A stretch of 64,000 nucleotides of DNA from DASYTH01 sp035762905. GTDB taxonomy: Bacteria; Actinomycetota; Actinomycetes; Mycobacteriales; Pseudonocardiaceae. Below, one piece after another: positions 34,758 through 44,465 of this stretch. The stretch lies in NCBI RefSeq assembly GCF_035762905.1, contig NZ_DASUCC010000130.1, positions 1 to 64,000 on the forward strand, in the 5' to 3' direction. Numbering within the stretch: the first letter of the stretch is position 1; the number at the start of each line of letters is the position of its first letter. The notes below the pieces were generated by a model. It had not been told where the DNA came from. It did no database searches and was given only the letters and a program-made list of their open reading frames with translations. The position numbers and the translations under genes were made by a program.

Positions 34758-37100
34758 CGGCAAGGCCCGCCTTGTCGAGCATGGGCCAGAGCGTGGCCGG
34801 CGCCAGCGGGGTCGCGACGAGGTCGGCGGCGATCTCCGGCACGGCGGCGGCGAGCGCGTTGCCGACCGCGGCCGCCGTGGGGATGATCCCGCCTTCGCCG
34901 AGTCCCTTGAACCCGCCGGGAATGACCGTGCTCGGCGTGCACCGGTGCTCGATGACCGGGTCCGGCACGTCCGACGGCGACGGCAGCAGGTAGTCGCTGA
35001 GGGTCGTGCAGAGCGGCTGCCCGGTCTCCGGGTCGTGCCGGATCTCCTCCAGCAGCGCCAGGCCGAGGCCCTGCGCGATGCCGCCGGCGAGCTGCCCGTC
35101 GGCGAGCATCGGGTTCACCAGAACGCCGCTGTCGTTGACCGACCAGTACGCCTCGACGGTGAGCCGGCCGGTGTCGGTCTCGGCCGCGACGGCGGCACCG
35201 GCGACGGAGTACGCGTAGGTGATCGCCGGCGGGTCGAAGTCCGCGACCTCCTCCAGCTGGATGCGGGCCGCATCGCCGCGGCCCCAACCCATCCAGCCCC
35301 GGTGGGCGACCTCGCGCCAGGTCAGCGTGCCGGTGCCGGGGCCGCCGCCGAACACGGCGCCGTTCCAGGTCACCGCGTCCGCCGGGACGCCGAGCGCGCC
35401 GGCGGCCAGGCCGCGCATCCGCTCGCGCATCCGGGCGCCGGCCTGGACCAGCGCCCCGCCCGCGAGCGTGACCGAGCGGCTGGCCTGCGAGGACAGGTCC
35501 GAGTAGGACGACACGGCGGTGTCGCCGAGGTGGACCCGGATCCAGTCGATGGGCACCCGCAGCTCGTCGGCGACGATCTGCGCCAGGGCCGTCTCGATGC
35601 CCTGTCCCACCGCCATCACGCCGGAGGTGACCGACACGCTGCCGTCCTCGTTGACCCGGATCCGGCCGCTCTCCCAACCGGCCCAGTGGATCTGGAACAT
35701 CTCGAGCAGCGCACTCGGCGCGAACCCGGTGACCTCGACGCTGCAGGCCAGGCCCACGCCGCGGCGGAGCTCGCCGCCCGGCGCGTCCGGCGCCGGGCGG
35801 AACCGGTCGGCCAGCTCCGCCGCGCGCCGCAGTGCGGCCGGGTAGTCGCCGGAGTCGTAGGTGAGCATCGTGTGGGTCGTGTACGGCAGCTCGGCCGGCG
35901 TGACGAGGTTGCGCAGCCGCAGCTCGACCGGGTCCAGGCCGAGCTCCCGGGCCGCCTCGTCGATCAGGCGTTCCCGGATCCAGGCGGCCTCCTGCATGCC
36001 GTAGCCGCGGTAGGCGCAGGTCGGCACGAGGTTGGTGTAGACCCCGGTGATCGTCGCGCCGGCCGAGGCGAACCGGTAGGGCCCCTCGATGGCCAGCCCG
36101 GTCACCTGGAACGGGCCGCTGCCCGCCTGGCTGGCGAAGGCGCCGAGGTCACCGACGATGTCGGCGTGGATGGCGAGGAACCGGCCGGCCGCGTCGAGCG
36201 CGAGCCGGGCCCTGGCGCGCTGGCCGCGGCCCTGGTAGGCGGCGAGCAGGTTCTCCCGGCGGTCCTCGATCCACTTGACCCGCCCGCCGAGCACCATGGC
36301 CGCGGCGCACACCATCGTCTCGTCGACGTAGAGCGTGTTCTTGCCGCCGAACGAGCCGCCGACGTCGGTGGCGACGACGCGGACCTGGTCGGCCCGCAAC
36401 CGGAGGCTGACGGCCAGCTCCTGCCGGACCGCCTGCGGCGACTGGCTGCTCAGCCACGCGGTGAGCGCCCCGGTGCCGGGGATCCACTCGGCGAGCACGC
36501 CGCGCGGCTCCATCGGGCTCTGCGCGATGCGCTGCACCCGGAACTCCCGGTCGATGACGTGCGGTGCGGCGTCGATGGCCGCGGTCAGCGTCTCGTCGTC
36601 GGACCCGAAGTGGATCTGTCCGGCGATGTTGCTGCCGTGCTCCGGGTACAACAGCGCCGCGCCGGGCGTGGTGGCGGCGACCGTGTCGGACACGACCGCG
36701 AGCTCGTCGAACTCGAGGAGCACCTGTTCCGCGGCGTCCTCGGCCTCGGCCCTGGAGGCGGCGACGACCACGCCGAGCGGCTGCCCGACGTACCGCGCGG
36801 TCGTCGTGGCCACCGGGATGCCGGTCAGGTGCTGGCCGGGCAGTCGCCACTTGGTCGGCAGCGGATCGGCCAGCCGGGCCAGCTCCTGCGGCCCGAGCAC
36901 GAGCCGGGCCAGTCCCGCCGCCAGGACGGCGGTCGCGTCGAACCGGGTCAGCCGCCCGTGCGCGACCGGACTGCGCACGATCGCGGCATGCCACGCGCCG
37001 ACCTCCTCGATGTCGTCGACGTAGCGGCCCTGACCGCGCAGCAGCCGCGGGTCCTGCGGTCGCGGCATCGACCGGCCGACGTAGGGCGTCTCGTGCGCCA

Positions 37101-37101
<1 letters not shown>
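34750..37101 (-). CDS. Molybdenum hydroxylase large subunit (CoxL/xanthine dehydrogenase family)
   Basis: A 783-residue molybdopterin-cytosine-dinucleotide subunit. VGRSMPRPQDPRLLRGQGRYVDDI opens the protein, VATDVGGSFGGKNTLYVDE binds the cofactor region, TCAYRGYGMQEAAW follows, and the catalytic Glu lies in GFKGLGEGGIIPT. The CO dehydrogenase-specific AYxCSFR loop is not seen (the position reads AYRGYG), so this is an organic-substrate hydroxylase rather than a CO dehydrogenase. ATG shares one base with the stop of the small-subunit gene. With the FAD and 2Fe-2S subunits upstream it forms a complete enzyme hydroxylating an aromatic ring, aldehyde or N-heterocycle. Confidence 0.9.
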
Positions 37102-37570
<469 letters not shown>

Positions 37571-37574
<4 letters not shown>

Positions 37575-38467
37575 CTGGCCTCCCCGGTGCTGCCCTCGGT
37601 CGCGAGTTCGGTGACCGCACGCCGGATCGCGGCCCGCAGCAGGCCGGCGCGGAAGACCGGCTCCTCGGGTGGGTCGGCCTCGTCGGCCGCCGCGGCGAGG
37701 GCCCGGCGCAGCGGGTGGTCGGGCGGGTGGCCCCCTGGTCCGGGCACCAGCTCGGCGAGCGCCCGGCCGGTGAGCACCTGCTCCGCGCCGGGCAGCCGCA
37801 CCGGGACCGGCCCGACCCCGCCGGCGCCGATCCGGGCGGACGTGATGACGCCGTCGTCGAGCACGAGCGCGACGGCGACGCCGACGAGCGGAAGGTCGTT
37901 GGCCCGGCGGGAGAACTCGACGAACCGGGCGGCGAGCCCGGGCGGCACCGGGAGCTCGATCCCGGTGAGCAGCTCACCGGGCCGCCGCGCGGTGGTGTGC
38001 GGCGCCAGGAAGAACTCGCCGGCCGGCACGACCCGGTCGCCTGCGGCCGAGCGCAGGTGCAGGCGCGCGCCCAACGTGACCGCGAGCGTGGGCAGTTCGG
38101 CGGCCGGGTCGGCGTGGCAGAGCGAGCCGCCGACGGTCGCCCGGCTGCGGATCTGCGGGTGGCCGACCAGCGCTGCCGCCTCGGTCAGCACGGGCAGCCG
38201 GTCCCGCAGCGCGGGTTCGCGCAGCAGCCGGGCGATGCGGACCATGGCGCCGAGGCGGACGGTGCCGGCGGTGACCTCGATGCCGTCCAGGCCGGGCACT
38301 CGGTTGATGTCGACCACCGCGGCCGGCCGCGCCACCCGCAGGTTCATCCTCGGCACCAGGCTTTGACCGCCGGCCAGGACGGCGACGTCCTGCCGGGGTC
38401 CGCCGAGCGCGTCGAGCACGCCGGCGACCGTGGCCGGGCGCAGGTACTCGAACGCCGCCGGCTTCAC
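37571..38467 (-). CDS. Molybdenum hydroxylase FAD-binding subunit (CoxM-like)
   Basis: A 298-residue FAD subunit with the two signature loops VLAGGQSLVPRMNLR and RATVGGSLCHADPAAELP. GTG at 38467 overlaps the stop of the small upstream gene in a GTGA junction and gives a natural N-terminus (VKPAAFEYLRPATV). Gene order M-S-L is the usual one for this family. No molybdenum-cofactor maturation genes are seen nearby, so these must be supplied from elsewhere. Confidence 0.9.
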
Positions 38468-38733
38468 GGTTGCTCCAGGGTCGGGACGGTGCCGGCACCG
38501 TCCTCGGTACGGACCCGGACCAGGTCGGTGACCGCGGCCGGGGCGAGGTGGCACAGCGCTTCGAGCACCGTCGCGTCCAGCAGGATGGCCGCACCGGACC
38601 GCTCGGACACGATCTTGAGTCGCATACCGTTCCCGGTCGGCGCGGCGAGCACGGCGATCGCGGCCGACTCACAGGTGATCCGGCACAGTTCCCGTTCCTG
38701 GCGCTCGTCCGCGGTCCAGGCAAGTCCGCTCAC
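38464..38733 (-). CDS. Small conserved-looking protein between dioxygenase and hydroxylase genes
   Basis: An 89-residue protein starting at GTG 38733 (VSGLAWTADERQERELC). The start is set by GAGGTG five bases upstream, supplied by the 76-bp repeat. Its stop is overlapped by the FAD subunit start. It has two beta-type stretches (AAIAVLAAPTGNGMRLKIVS, GAAILLDATVLEALCHL) and no cofactor motif. Short proteins of this kind next to ring-hydroxylating dioxygenase genes are sometimes labelled dihydrodiol dehydrogenase, without proof. I cannot assign a function. Position in the chain suggests an accessory role for the dioxygenase or hydroxylase. Confidence 0.65.
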   Translation of the reverse strand: MSGLAWTADERQERELCRITCESAAIAVLAAPTGNGMRLKIVSERSGAAILLDATVLEALCHLAPAAVTDLVRVRTEDGAGTVPTLEQP

Positions 38734-38738
38734 GCCGC

Positions 38739-38814
38739 CACCTCGCAAGCTCGGTGCCGGCAAACCCCGCCGCCTCGCAGGCTCGGCGCCGGGGCAGTGC
38801 TCGATGGTTCGCTC
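38739..38814 (-). repeat. 76-bp intercistronic repeat (family 2), copy 2, carrying a ribosome binding site
   Basis: Reverse-strand counterpart of 14059-14134 with five mismatches in 76. It fills most of the 113-bp space between the dioxygenase beta-subunit gene and the 89-residue gene. Its GAGGTG end lies 5 bases before the GTG start. Everywhere else in this operon the genes overlap, so the element looks inserted into a compact operon while preserving translation of the downstream genes. Confidence 0.8.
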
Positions 38815-38846
38815 GCAAGCTCGCTCACGCTTGAGACTCCTGACTA

Positions 38847-39419
38847 CTAAAGGATGATCGACAGCTGCTGGTACGTGGGGACCTCGGTGTCCAGCAGGAC
38901 CCGCCTGCGCAGCAACAGGAACCGCTCGCCGCCGAGGTGGCGCAGCACGTCCTGGCGGCCGGCGGTGACCAGCGTCGACTCCTCGACGCCCCGGTTCCAG
39001 GTGGCGATGACGTTGCTGTCGACCCGGAAGTCGTCCGGGCGGCCGGTGTCGAACACCTTGACCCCGCCCACGATGTGCCGGATGGACGCGCCGGGCCGGT
39101 CCGACCATGCGTAGTGCTTGCCGACGCGACCGAGCTTCATCGCCATGATGTGCTTGGTCGCCTCGTAGAGCATCGCCCGGCCGCTGTGCCGGGGCAGCGC
39201 GGGATCCTCGCGCAGCAGCGGCACCGGCACCTGGTAGACGAAGCCGTCGGCGAGCAGCTCCAGCCAGTCGTCCGGCCGGTTCTCGTCCAGTGCCGCGGCC
39301 TCGTCGGTGTAGAACTCGGTGACCGCCGCCGTCAGGTCGCGCCGCCGGGCGCCGCGGTCCGGGAACGGCAGGCGCTCGAACGCGCACTCGGCGACCGGCG
39401 GTGTGATCAGCTCGGTCAT
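38847..39419 (-). CDS. Ring-hydroxylating dioxygenase beta subunit
   Basis: A 190-residue protein of the SnoaL/NTF2-like fold that forms the beta3 core of alpha3beta3 dioxygenases. DLTAAVTEFYTDEAAALDENRPDDWLELLADGFVYQVPVPLLRE is the family opening; RHIVGGVKVFDTGRPDDFRVDSNVIATWNR and QDVLRHLGGERFLLLRRRVLLD follow. It has no cofactor. The ATG overlaps the alpha-subunit stop (ATGA), so the two are co-translated. Confidence 0.9.
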   Translation of the reverse strand: MTELITPPVAECAFERLPFPDRGARRRDLTAAVTEFYTDEAAALDENRPDDWLELLADGFVYQVPVPLLREDPALPRHSGRAMLYEATKHIMAMKLGRVGKHYAWSDRPGASIRHIVGGVKVFDTGRPDDFRVDSNVIATWNRGVEESTLVTAGRQDVLRHLGGERFLLLRRRVLLDTEVPTYQQLSIIL

Positions 39420-40789
39420 GCCGCCGCTCCCATCAGGCCGTCATAACCCATCAACTCGCCCCATCTGCGGTAGAAGGCGCGCTGGTTGTGCTCGGAAAGC
39501 GTGCAGTACTCGGCGTTGCCCGGCCCTGGGAAGTCGCCGACCGGCTCGCCGAGACCGAGGCCGAGGGTCAGGTCGAGCGGCTCGCCGCCGGCCACCGGGC
39601 CGTTCACGACGCTGTCGATGCGGGCGAAGTTCTCGAAGTCGTCCATCTCGAAGAGCATTCCGCCGGCCGACTGCGACCTCGCCTGGAACTGGTACGAGCG
39701 GCGCTTCCACTCCTCCGGCATCATCTTCGGCACCAGCGTCCAATAGAGACACTCGGTGTGGCGGGCATCGATCGGCGTGTGGGTGCGCCAGACCGTGTAC
39801 TTGGTCAGCGGGTCGTCCTCCCGGCCGATCGCCTTGTCGTGGGAGACGCTGAGGTAGGCCGCGTTCGGGAACACGGCGCCGTGCAGCACCTCGCAGCGGG
39901 AGTTGAACCGAACCTGCTCCGGGGTCTGCGCCGCGGTGAACGCCGGCCACACCTCGCTCGGGTAGCCGAGGTACACCGGATCGGAGCTGTCGGGGTTGAC
40001 GCTCCGCGCGCCCTTCTCCACGACGTAGCCGGCGCGCAGGCTGTGCCCCTGGTCGGTGCTCACGTTGATGCCGATGAGCTCGAGTGCCTTGCGCCCCAGG
40101 GTGCCGCTGGCCAGCGAGTCGCCGTAGACGCCCTGCTCGAACGCGGCCTGGTGGGTGGTGCCCATGTGGTAGCCGTCGCCGGCGAAGTTGTCGGTCGGCA
40201 CCTTCCAGTTGCCCTTGGTGATCGAGCGCTGGGGCGGGCCGTACACCTCCCACTCACCGCCGGCGAGGTCGAGCATCGCGTCGAGGTACCAGCGGAAGGC
40301 GCCGAGGTAGGTCTCCAGCGACGGCCCGTCCTGCCGCCAGGTGGCGAAGACGAAGCCGCGATAGGCGCTCACCCGCGCGCGGCGCAGGTCGTAGAGCGAC
40401 TTGTCGAACCCGGCGGGGTACGCGGTGCGCAGGTGCGGCACCCCGACCAGCCGGCCGTCGTTGCCGTAGGTCCAGCCGTGGTAGCTGCAGCGGAAGTGGG
40501 CCGAGTTGCCGAACGTCGCCCGGCACAGCTGGGTGCCCCGGTGGTTGCACGAGTTGAGCAGGACGGTGAGCGCGCCGTGCTCGTCGCGGGTGACGATCAC
40601 GCTGTCGCGGCCCATCCTGCGCACCACGTAGTCACCGGCATCCGGCAGCTCGGACTCGAACGCGACGAACTGCCATGAGGGTTTGAACACCAACTCGAGT
40701 TCCCGCATGAGGACCTCGTCGTCGGCGAAGATCCTGCGATCCGGCCGGTACGGCCGCTGGGTTGTTCCCCAGTCTGGAACGGCGGACAT
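39416..40789 (-). CDS. Ring-hydroxylating dioxygenase alpha subunit (Rieske)
   Basis: A 457-residue catalytic subunit. The Rieske 2Fe-2S site is C81-x-H83 and C101-x2-H104 (CNHRG, CSYHGW). The mononuclear iron site is in DNFAGDGYHMGTTH (bridging D205, H208, H213), with a distal Asp expected in FEMDDFENFARID. ATG at 40789 has CGGGAG upstream. The enzyme would add both atoms of O2 to an arene to give a cis-dihydrodiol, which the BphB-like and BphC-like enzymes at 31.5-33.2 kb could process. No ferredoxin or reductase component is encoded in this window, so electron partners must be elsewhere. Confidence 0.92.
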   Translation of the reverse strand: MSAVPDWGTTQRPYRPDRRIFADDEVLMRELELVFKPSWQFVAFESELPDAGDYVVRRMGRDSVIVTRDEHGALTVLLNSCNHRGTQLCRATFGNSAHFRCSYHGWTYGNDGRLVGVPHLRTAYPAGFDKSLYDLRRARVSAYRGFVFATWRQDGPSLETYLGAFRWYLDAMLDLAGGEWEVYGPPQRSITKGNWKVPTDNFAGDGYHMGTTHQAAFEQGVYGDSLASGTLGRKALELIGINVSTDQGHSLRAGYVVEKGARSVNPDSSDPVYLGYPSEVWPAFTAAQTPEQVRFNSRCEVLHGAVFPNAAYLSVSHDKAIGREDDPLTKYTVWRTHTPIDARHTECLYWTLVPKMMPEEWKRRSYQFQARSQSAGGMLFEMDDFENFARIDSVVNGPVAGGEPLDLTLGLGLGEPVGDFPGPGNAEYCTLSEHNQRAFYRRWGELMGYDGLMGAAA

Positions 40790-40894
40790 CAACGACTCCC
40801 GGGATTTCGGTTCGAAATTCCTCTGAACGCGAACGCGGGGGGTATATTGGGTCACCCATTCCCGCCGCTGCGCCGAAGTATGGATGACCGGTCC

Positions 40895-40926
40895 CGACCT
40901 GTCCACTCTGTCCCATAGACAGGTCG
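40895..40926. promoter_or_regulatory. 32-bp dyad in the dioxygenase/P450 divergent promoter
   Basis: CGACCTGTC, 14 bases, then GACAGGTCG: a perfect 9-bp inverted repeat about 105 bp upstream of the dioxygenase alpha start. It lies in the 324-bp non-coding stretch between divergent operons, which otherwise holds no gene. Probably an operator for a dimeric regulator. Confidence 0.5.
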
Positions 40927-41045
40927 ACCGCCTAGTTGACCAGGGGTTGCGGGCTGCCTGACGCGACTGTTTGAATTGGTCGGCCACCGAATGCGTTGGT
41001 CCTAACTGGGGAGCCGGGCAGCCGGCCCGAATTGCACCTGTCATT

Positions 41046-41069
41046 GCCGGAGTGCTGACGCACTCCGGC
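41046..41069 (+). terminator. Perfect 10-bp stem-loop in the P450 leader
   Basis: GCCGGAGTGC-tgac-GCACTCCGGC forms a strong hairpin 44 bp upstream of the P450 start codon. No T tract follows. It could act as a leader hairpin, an attenuator or an mRNA-stabilising element rather than a simple terminator. Confidence 0.4.
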
Positions 41070-41113
41070 ATCTCCACGCGCCGAAAAACGCCGTTCGCTC
41101 ACGGGAGTGGATA

Positions 41114-42361
41114 TTGAGTTCTGAAGCCTTGACCCCGGAAGAGTTCACCCACAACGAGGACAAGTATATTCCCGATCCGTTCCCGTTCTACGCACGTATG
41201 CGGGCCGAGAAACCGTCCTACCACTCCGACCGGATCTTCGGCGGTGCGTGGCTGTTCTTCAGCTACGCCGACAACGTCGCGCTGATGACCGACGAGCGGC
41301 TGTCCAACGCGCGCGCGGCGGTGCCGCTGTGGTTCCTGCCGCCGGACCAGCGCGACGCCGTTGCGGACATGGTGGGCGTGTTCGAACGCTGGCTCGCCTT
41401 CCACGACGGGCCGAGCCACACGAAACTGCGCCGCCAGGCCAACCGCAGCTACGTCCCGTTCACCGACGAGTTCCTCGAGCCGCGCATCCAGGCCATCGTC
41501 GACCGGCTACTCGACTCGGTCGACCCGGCCGGCTTCGACCTGATGACCGACTTCGCGTTCCCGCTGCCGGCCATGGTGATCGCCGCCGTGCTCGGGGTGC
41601 CGGTCGAGCACCACCCCGACCTCACCCGGTGGACCGACGACATCGCGCACCTGTTCGGCTCCACCCAGGTCTCGCTCGAGCACGTCCTGCAGACCAGGAA
41701 GAGCACCAAGGAGCTGGTCGAGTTCCTTGCCTCGCCGGACATCGTGGCGCACGCCGCGCGCGCCGGGGGTCTGCTGCAGACGCTGCGCACGACCGAGGTG
41801 CGCGGCAGCCGCTTCGACGCCGACGAGGTCGTGGCGCAGGCCGCGCTGCTGCTGTTCGCCGGGGTCGCCTCCATCCGCTACCTCGTGGGCAACGCCGTCC
41901 ACACGCTGGACTCGCGGCCCGTGTCCGACCGGAAGCTGTTGCTGGCGAAGGACACCGTCGACGACGCCGTCGAGGAGGTGCTGCGCTACTGCACGCCGGT
42001 GCAGTTCGTCGGCCGGATCTCCAATACCGACTTCGACTACGTCGACGCCCGGGGCACCCACTGCCTGATCGAGGCCGGCCGGCCCATGCTGCTGTACGTG
42101 GCCTCGGCCAACCGCGACGAGCAGGCGTTCCCGGACGCCGGTTCGCTGGTGCTGACCAGGCCGGCGCCGAACCGGCACCTGACCTTCGGCGCCGGCCGGC
42201 ACCTGTGCTTCGGCGACCCGCTGGTGCGCCAGACCACCCGGATCGCGCTGGCGAGCCTGTACGAGCGGTTCCCGATGCTGCGGGTCTGCCCGCAGGAGCT
42301 GAACTGGAACAACAACCTCGGGTTCCACGGCTTCCAGACCCTTGCGGTGGCGGAGTCATGA
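41114..42361 (+). CDS. Cytochrome P450 with atypical I-helix
   Basis: A 415-residue soluble bacterial P450. The heme loop is FGAGRHLCFGD with Cys365, the K-helix ExxR is E288-x2-R291, and HDGPSHTKLRRQ is the C-helix motif. The oxygen-activating I-helix reads A249-G-V-A-S253 instead of AGxxT with an acid, so both the usual Glu/Asp and Thr are replaced. P450s with such changes include enzymes doing non-hydroxylating chemistry. The TTG start at 41114 has GGGAG upstream; no better start is in frame. The gene overlaps the aldehyde dehydrogenase by ATGA. It belongs with the aromatic/tailoring part of the island. Confidence 0.88.
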   Translation: MSSEALTPEEFTHNEDKYIPDPFPFYARMRAEKPSYHSDRIFGGAWLFFSYADNVALMTDERLSNARAAVPLWFLPPDQRDAVADMVGVFERWLAFHDGPSHTKLRRQANRSYVPFTDEFLEPRIQAIVDRLLDSVDPAGFDLMTDFAFPLPAMVIAAVLGVPVEHHPDLTRWTDDIAHLFGSTQVSLEHVLQTRKSTKELVEFLASPDIVAHAARAGGLLQTLRTTEVRGSRFDADEVVAQAALLLFAGVASIRYLVGNAVHTLDSRPVSDRKLLLAKDTVDDAVEEVLRYCTPVQFVGRISNTDFDYVDARGTHCLIEAGRPMLLYVASANRDEQAFPDAGSLVLTRPAPNRHLTFGAGRHLCFGDPLVRQTTRIALASLYERFPMLRVCPQELNWNNNLGFHGFQTLAVAES

Positions 42362-43782
42362 CCCGGCAGACGAGCCTGACCAACTTCGTCGACGGCAAGC
42401 CGGACGACGCGGCGAGCAGCGAGCGGCACGACCTGGTCGACCCGGTCACCGGTGCGGTGTACGGGACCGCGCCGTCGTCGGACGAGGCGGCCGTCGACGC
42501 GGCCATGCGCAGCGCGGCGACCGCCTTCGAACGCTGGCGGGCCACCACTCCCGCGGAGCGCCAGGCGATGCTGCTGCGGGTGGCGGACGCGCTGGCCGAG
42601 CACCTCCCGGAGCTCGCGGCGGCCGAGCTGCGCCAGACCGGCAGCCGGGCCGCGGCCGGCGAGATCCCGCTCGCCGGGGACCAGCTGCGCTTCTTCGCCG
42701 GTGCCGCGCGGGTGCTGCCCGGCCTGGCGGCCGGGGAGTACGCCCAGGGACACACCTCCTACGTGCGGCGCGAGCCGCTCGGCGTCTGCGCGCAGCTGGC
42801 GCCGTGGAACTACCCGATGATGATGGCGGTGCTCAAGTCCGCGCCGGCATTGGCGGCGGGCAACACGGTGGTCCTCAAGCCGGCCGAGACGACGCCGGCG
42901 ACGGCGCTGCGCTACGCCGAGATCGCCGCCGAGTTCCTGCCGCCAGGGGTGCTCAACGTGGTCTGCGGCGGGCCGGAGACCGGCCGGCTGATGGTCGCGC
43001 ACCCGGTCCCGGCCGCGGTGGCGCTCACCGGATCCATCGCGACCGGCATCGACGTGGCGACCACCGCCGCCGGCGGCCTCAAGCGCGCCCAGCTGGAGCT
43101 CGGCGGCAAGACCCCGGTCGTGGTCTGCGCCGACGCGGACCTCGATGCCGTCGTGTCCGGCATCGTGACCGGGGCGCTGAGCAACGCCGGGCAGGACTGC
43201 ACCGCGGCCTCCCGGGTGCTGGTCGCCGACGAGATCCACGACGAGCTGCTCGCCGCGCTGGCGAAGGCGGTGGCCGCGGTGCGCACCGGCGGTCCGGACG
43301 ACGAGGGCGCCATGTACGGGCCGCTGAACAACGCCGACCAGTTCGCCAGGGTGAGCGGGTTCGTCGAGACCCTGCCGGCGCACGCGCGGGTGGTGACCGG
43401 CGGCCGGCGGGTCGGCACGGCCGGATACTTCTTCGCTCCGACGATCATCGCCGGCGTGCGCGACGACGACCGGGTCAGCACCGAGGAGATCTTCGGCCCG
43501 GTGATCACGGTGCAGCGCTTCGGATCCGAGGCGGAGGCGGTGCGCTCGGCCAACTCGGTGGTGCACGGCCTCGCGTCGTCGGTGTGGACCACCGACCACG
43601 CGCGCGCCATGCGATTGAGCACCCAGCTCGACTTCGGCTGCGTCTGGGTCAACACCCATCTCATGTTCCCCACCGAGATGCCGCACGGCGGGTTCAAGCA
43701 CTCCGGCTACGGCAAGGACCTGTCCCTGTACGGGCTGGAGGAGTACACCCGGGTCAAGCACGTCATGCACCGGTACGCGTGA
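42358..43782 (+). CDS. NAD(P)-dependent aldehyde dehydrogenase
   Basis: A 474-residue ALDH with the substrate tunnel motif APWNYPMMMAVLKSAPALAAGNTVVLKPAE, catalytic Glu in LELGGKTPVVV, catalytic Cys in NAGQDCTAASR and the EIFGPVITV segment. It resembles aminobutyraldehyde/betaine-aldehyde dehydrogenases. Coupled to the P450 by an ATGA overlap, it may oxidise an aldehyde formed by the P450 or by the benzoylformate decarboxylase-like enzyme. It ends 11 bp before a convergent gene. Confidence 0.9.
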   Translation: MTRQTSLTNFVDGKPDDAASSERHDLVDPVTGAVYGTAPSSDEAAVDAAMRSAATAFERWRATTPAERQAMLLRVADALAEHLPELAAAELRQTGSRAAAGEIPLAGDQLRFFAGAARVLPGLAAGEYAQGHTSYVRREPLGVCAQLAPWNYPMMMAVLKSAPALAAGNTVVLKPAETTPATALRYAEIAAEFLPPGVLNVVCGGPETGRLMVAHPVPAAVALTGSIATGIDVATTAAGGLKRAQLELGGKTPVVVCADADLDAVVSGIVTGALSNAGQDCTAASRVLVADEIHDELLAALAKAVAAVRTGGPDDEGAMYGPLNNADQFARVSGFVETLPAHARVVTGGRRVGTAGYFFAPTIIAGVRDDDRVSTEEIFGPVITVQRFGSEAEAVRSANSVVHGLASSVWTTDHARAMRLSTQLDFGCVWVNTHLMFPTEMPHGGFKHSGYGKDLSLYGLEEYTRVKHVMHRYA

Positions 43783-43793
43783 GCGCACCGCGG

Positions 43794-44432
43794 TCAGATG
43801 GCGGTGATCGGCCCGGCGGCGCGCTCGGGCCTGGCGAGCGCGCGCAGCACGGCGGCGTGACCGTGCCGGCGGGCCGCGAGCCGGGTCAGCAGCCCGAGCA
43901 CCAGATCGGTGGCGGCGCCGGGAAGTTCCGGCGCCGCCACCGGTGCGCTCGCCGCCAGGTCGTCGGCGTGCACCACCATCTCCAGCAGCCTGGTGACCAG
44001 GAAGTCGTCGAGCCGCAGCCGGCGGCCCGACCACGGGATCAGCACCACCCGGTCGTCGGGTTCGGCGGGCAGGGCCGCGCGCAGCCGCTGCACGGCCGCG
44101 CCGACGTCCGCGGCCAGCGCCGCCTGGCCGCCCGCGGCGAGCCGCTCCCCCTCGTCCCGCACCGACACGTTCACCGGGTCGTCGAGGTCCGCGCCGATCC
44201 AGGCGGCCCGCGCGTAATGCGTCTCCACGGCAAGAACTTCGCCGGCGCCGGGCGGCTCGGCGAGCACTCGCTCGATGTTGAAGACCTGGGCGCCGAGATG
44301 TCCGGCCAGGCCGCGCACCAGGAACCGCGGCAGCGCGCTGGCGCCGTCCCAGGCCGGCGCCAGCCCGGGGTCGCGCAGCAACGCATGGATGGCATCGGCG
44401 GTCGCGAGCGCCAGACCCCGGACATCACCCAT
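43794..44432 (-). CDS. DinB/maleylpyruvate isomerase N-terminal-type protein
   Basis: A 212-residue helical-bundle protein. A likely metal-binding His lies in LVTRLLEMVVHADDLAAS and another in LVRGLAGHLGAQVFNIE, as in the mycothiol-dependent maleylpyruvate isomerase family. ATG at 44432 is chosen over a TTG two codons upstream. Family members use mycothiol, the actinobacterial thiol, to isomerise cis-trans ring-fission products or to transfer thiol groups. Next to ring-cleavage genes, an isomerase acting on the extradiol product is an attractive but unproved role. It is divergent from the condensation gene with only 33 bp between. Confidence 0.7.
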   Translation of the reverse strand: MGDVRGLALATADAIHALLRDPGLAPAWDGASALPRFLVRGLAGHLGAQVFNIERVLAEPPGAGEVLAVETHYARAAWIGADLDDPVNVSVRDEGERLAAGGQAALAADVGAAVQRLRAALPAEPDDRVVLIPWSGRRLRLDDFLVTRLLEMVVHADDLAASAPVAAPELPGAATDLVLGLLTRLAARRHGHAAVLRALARPERAAGPITAI

Positions 44433-44465
44433 GGCCAAACCCTAGATCACGAGGAGCCACCGACC

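Noticed and set aside
39416..41077. Longer dioxygenase alpha subunit of 553 residues
   Set aside because: The extra N-terminal residues read through the promoter region with its dyad. ATG at 40789 has a ribosome binding site and gives the normal family length.
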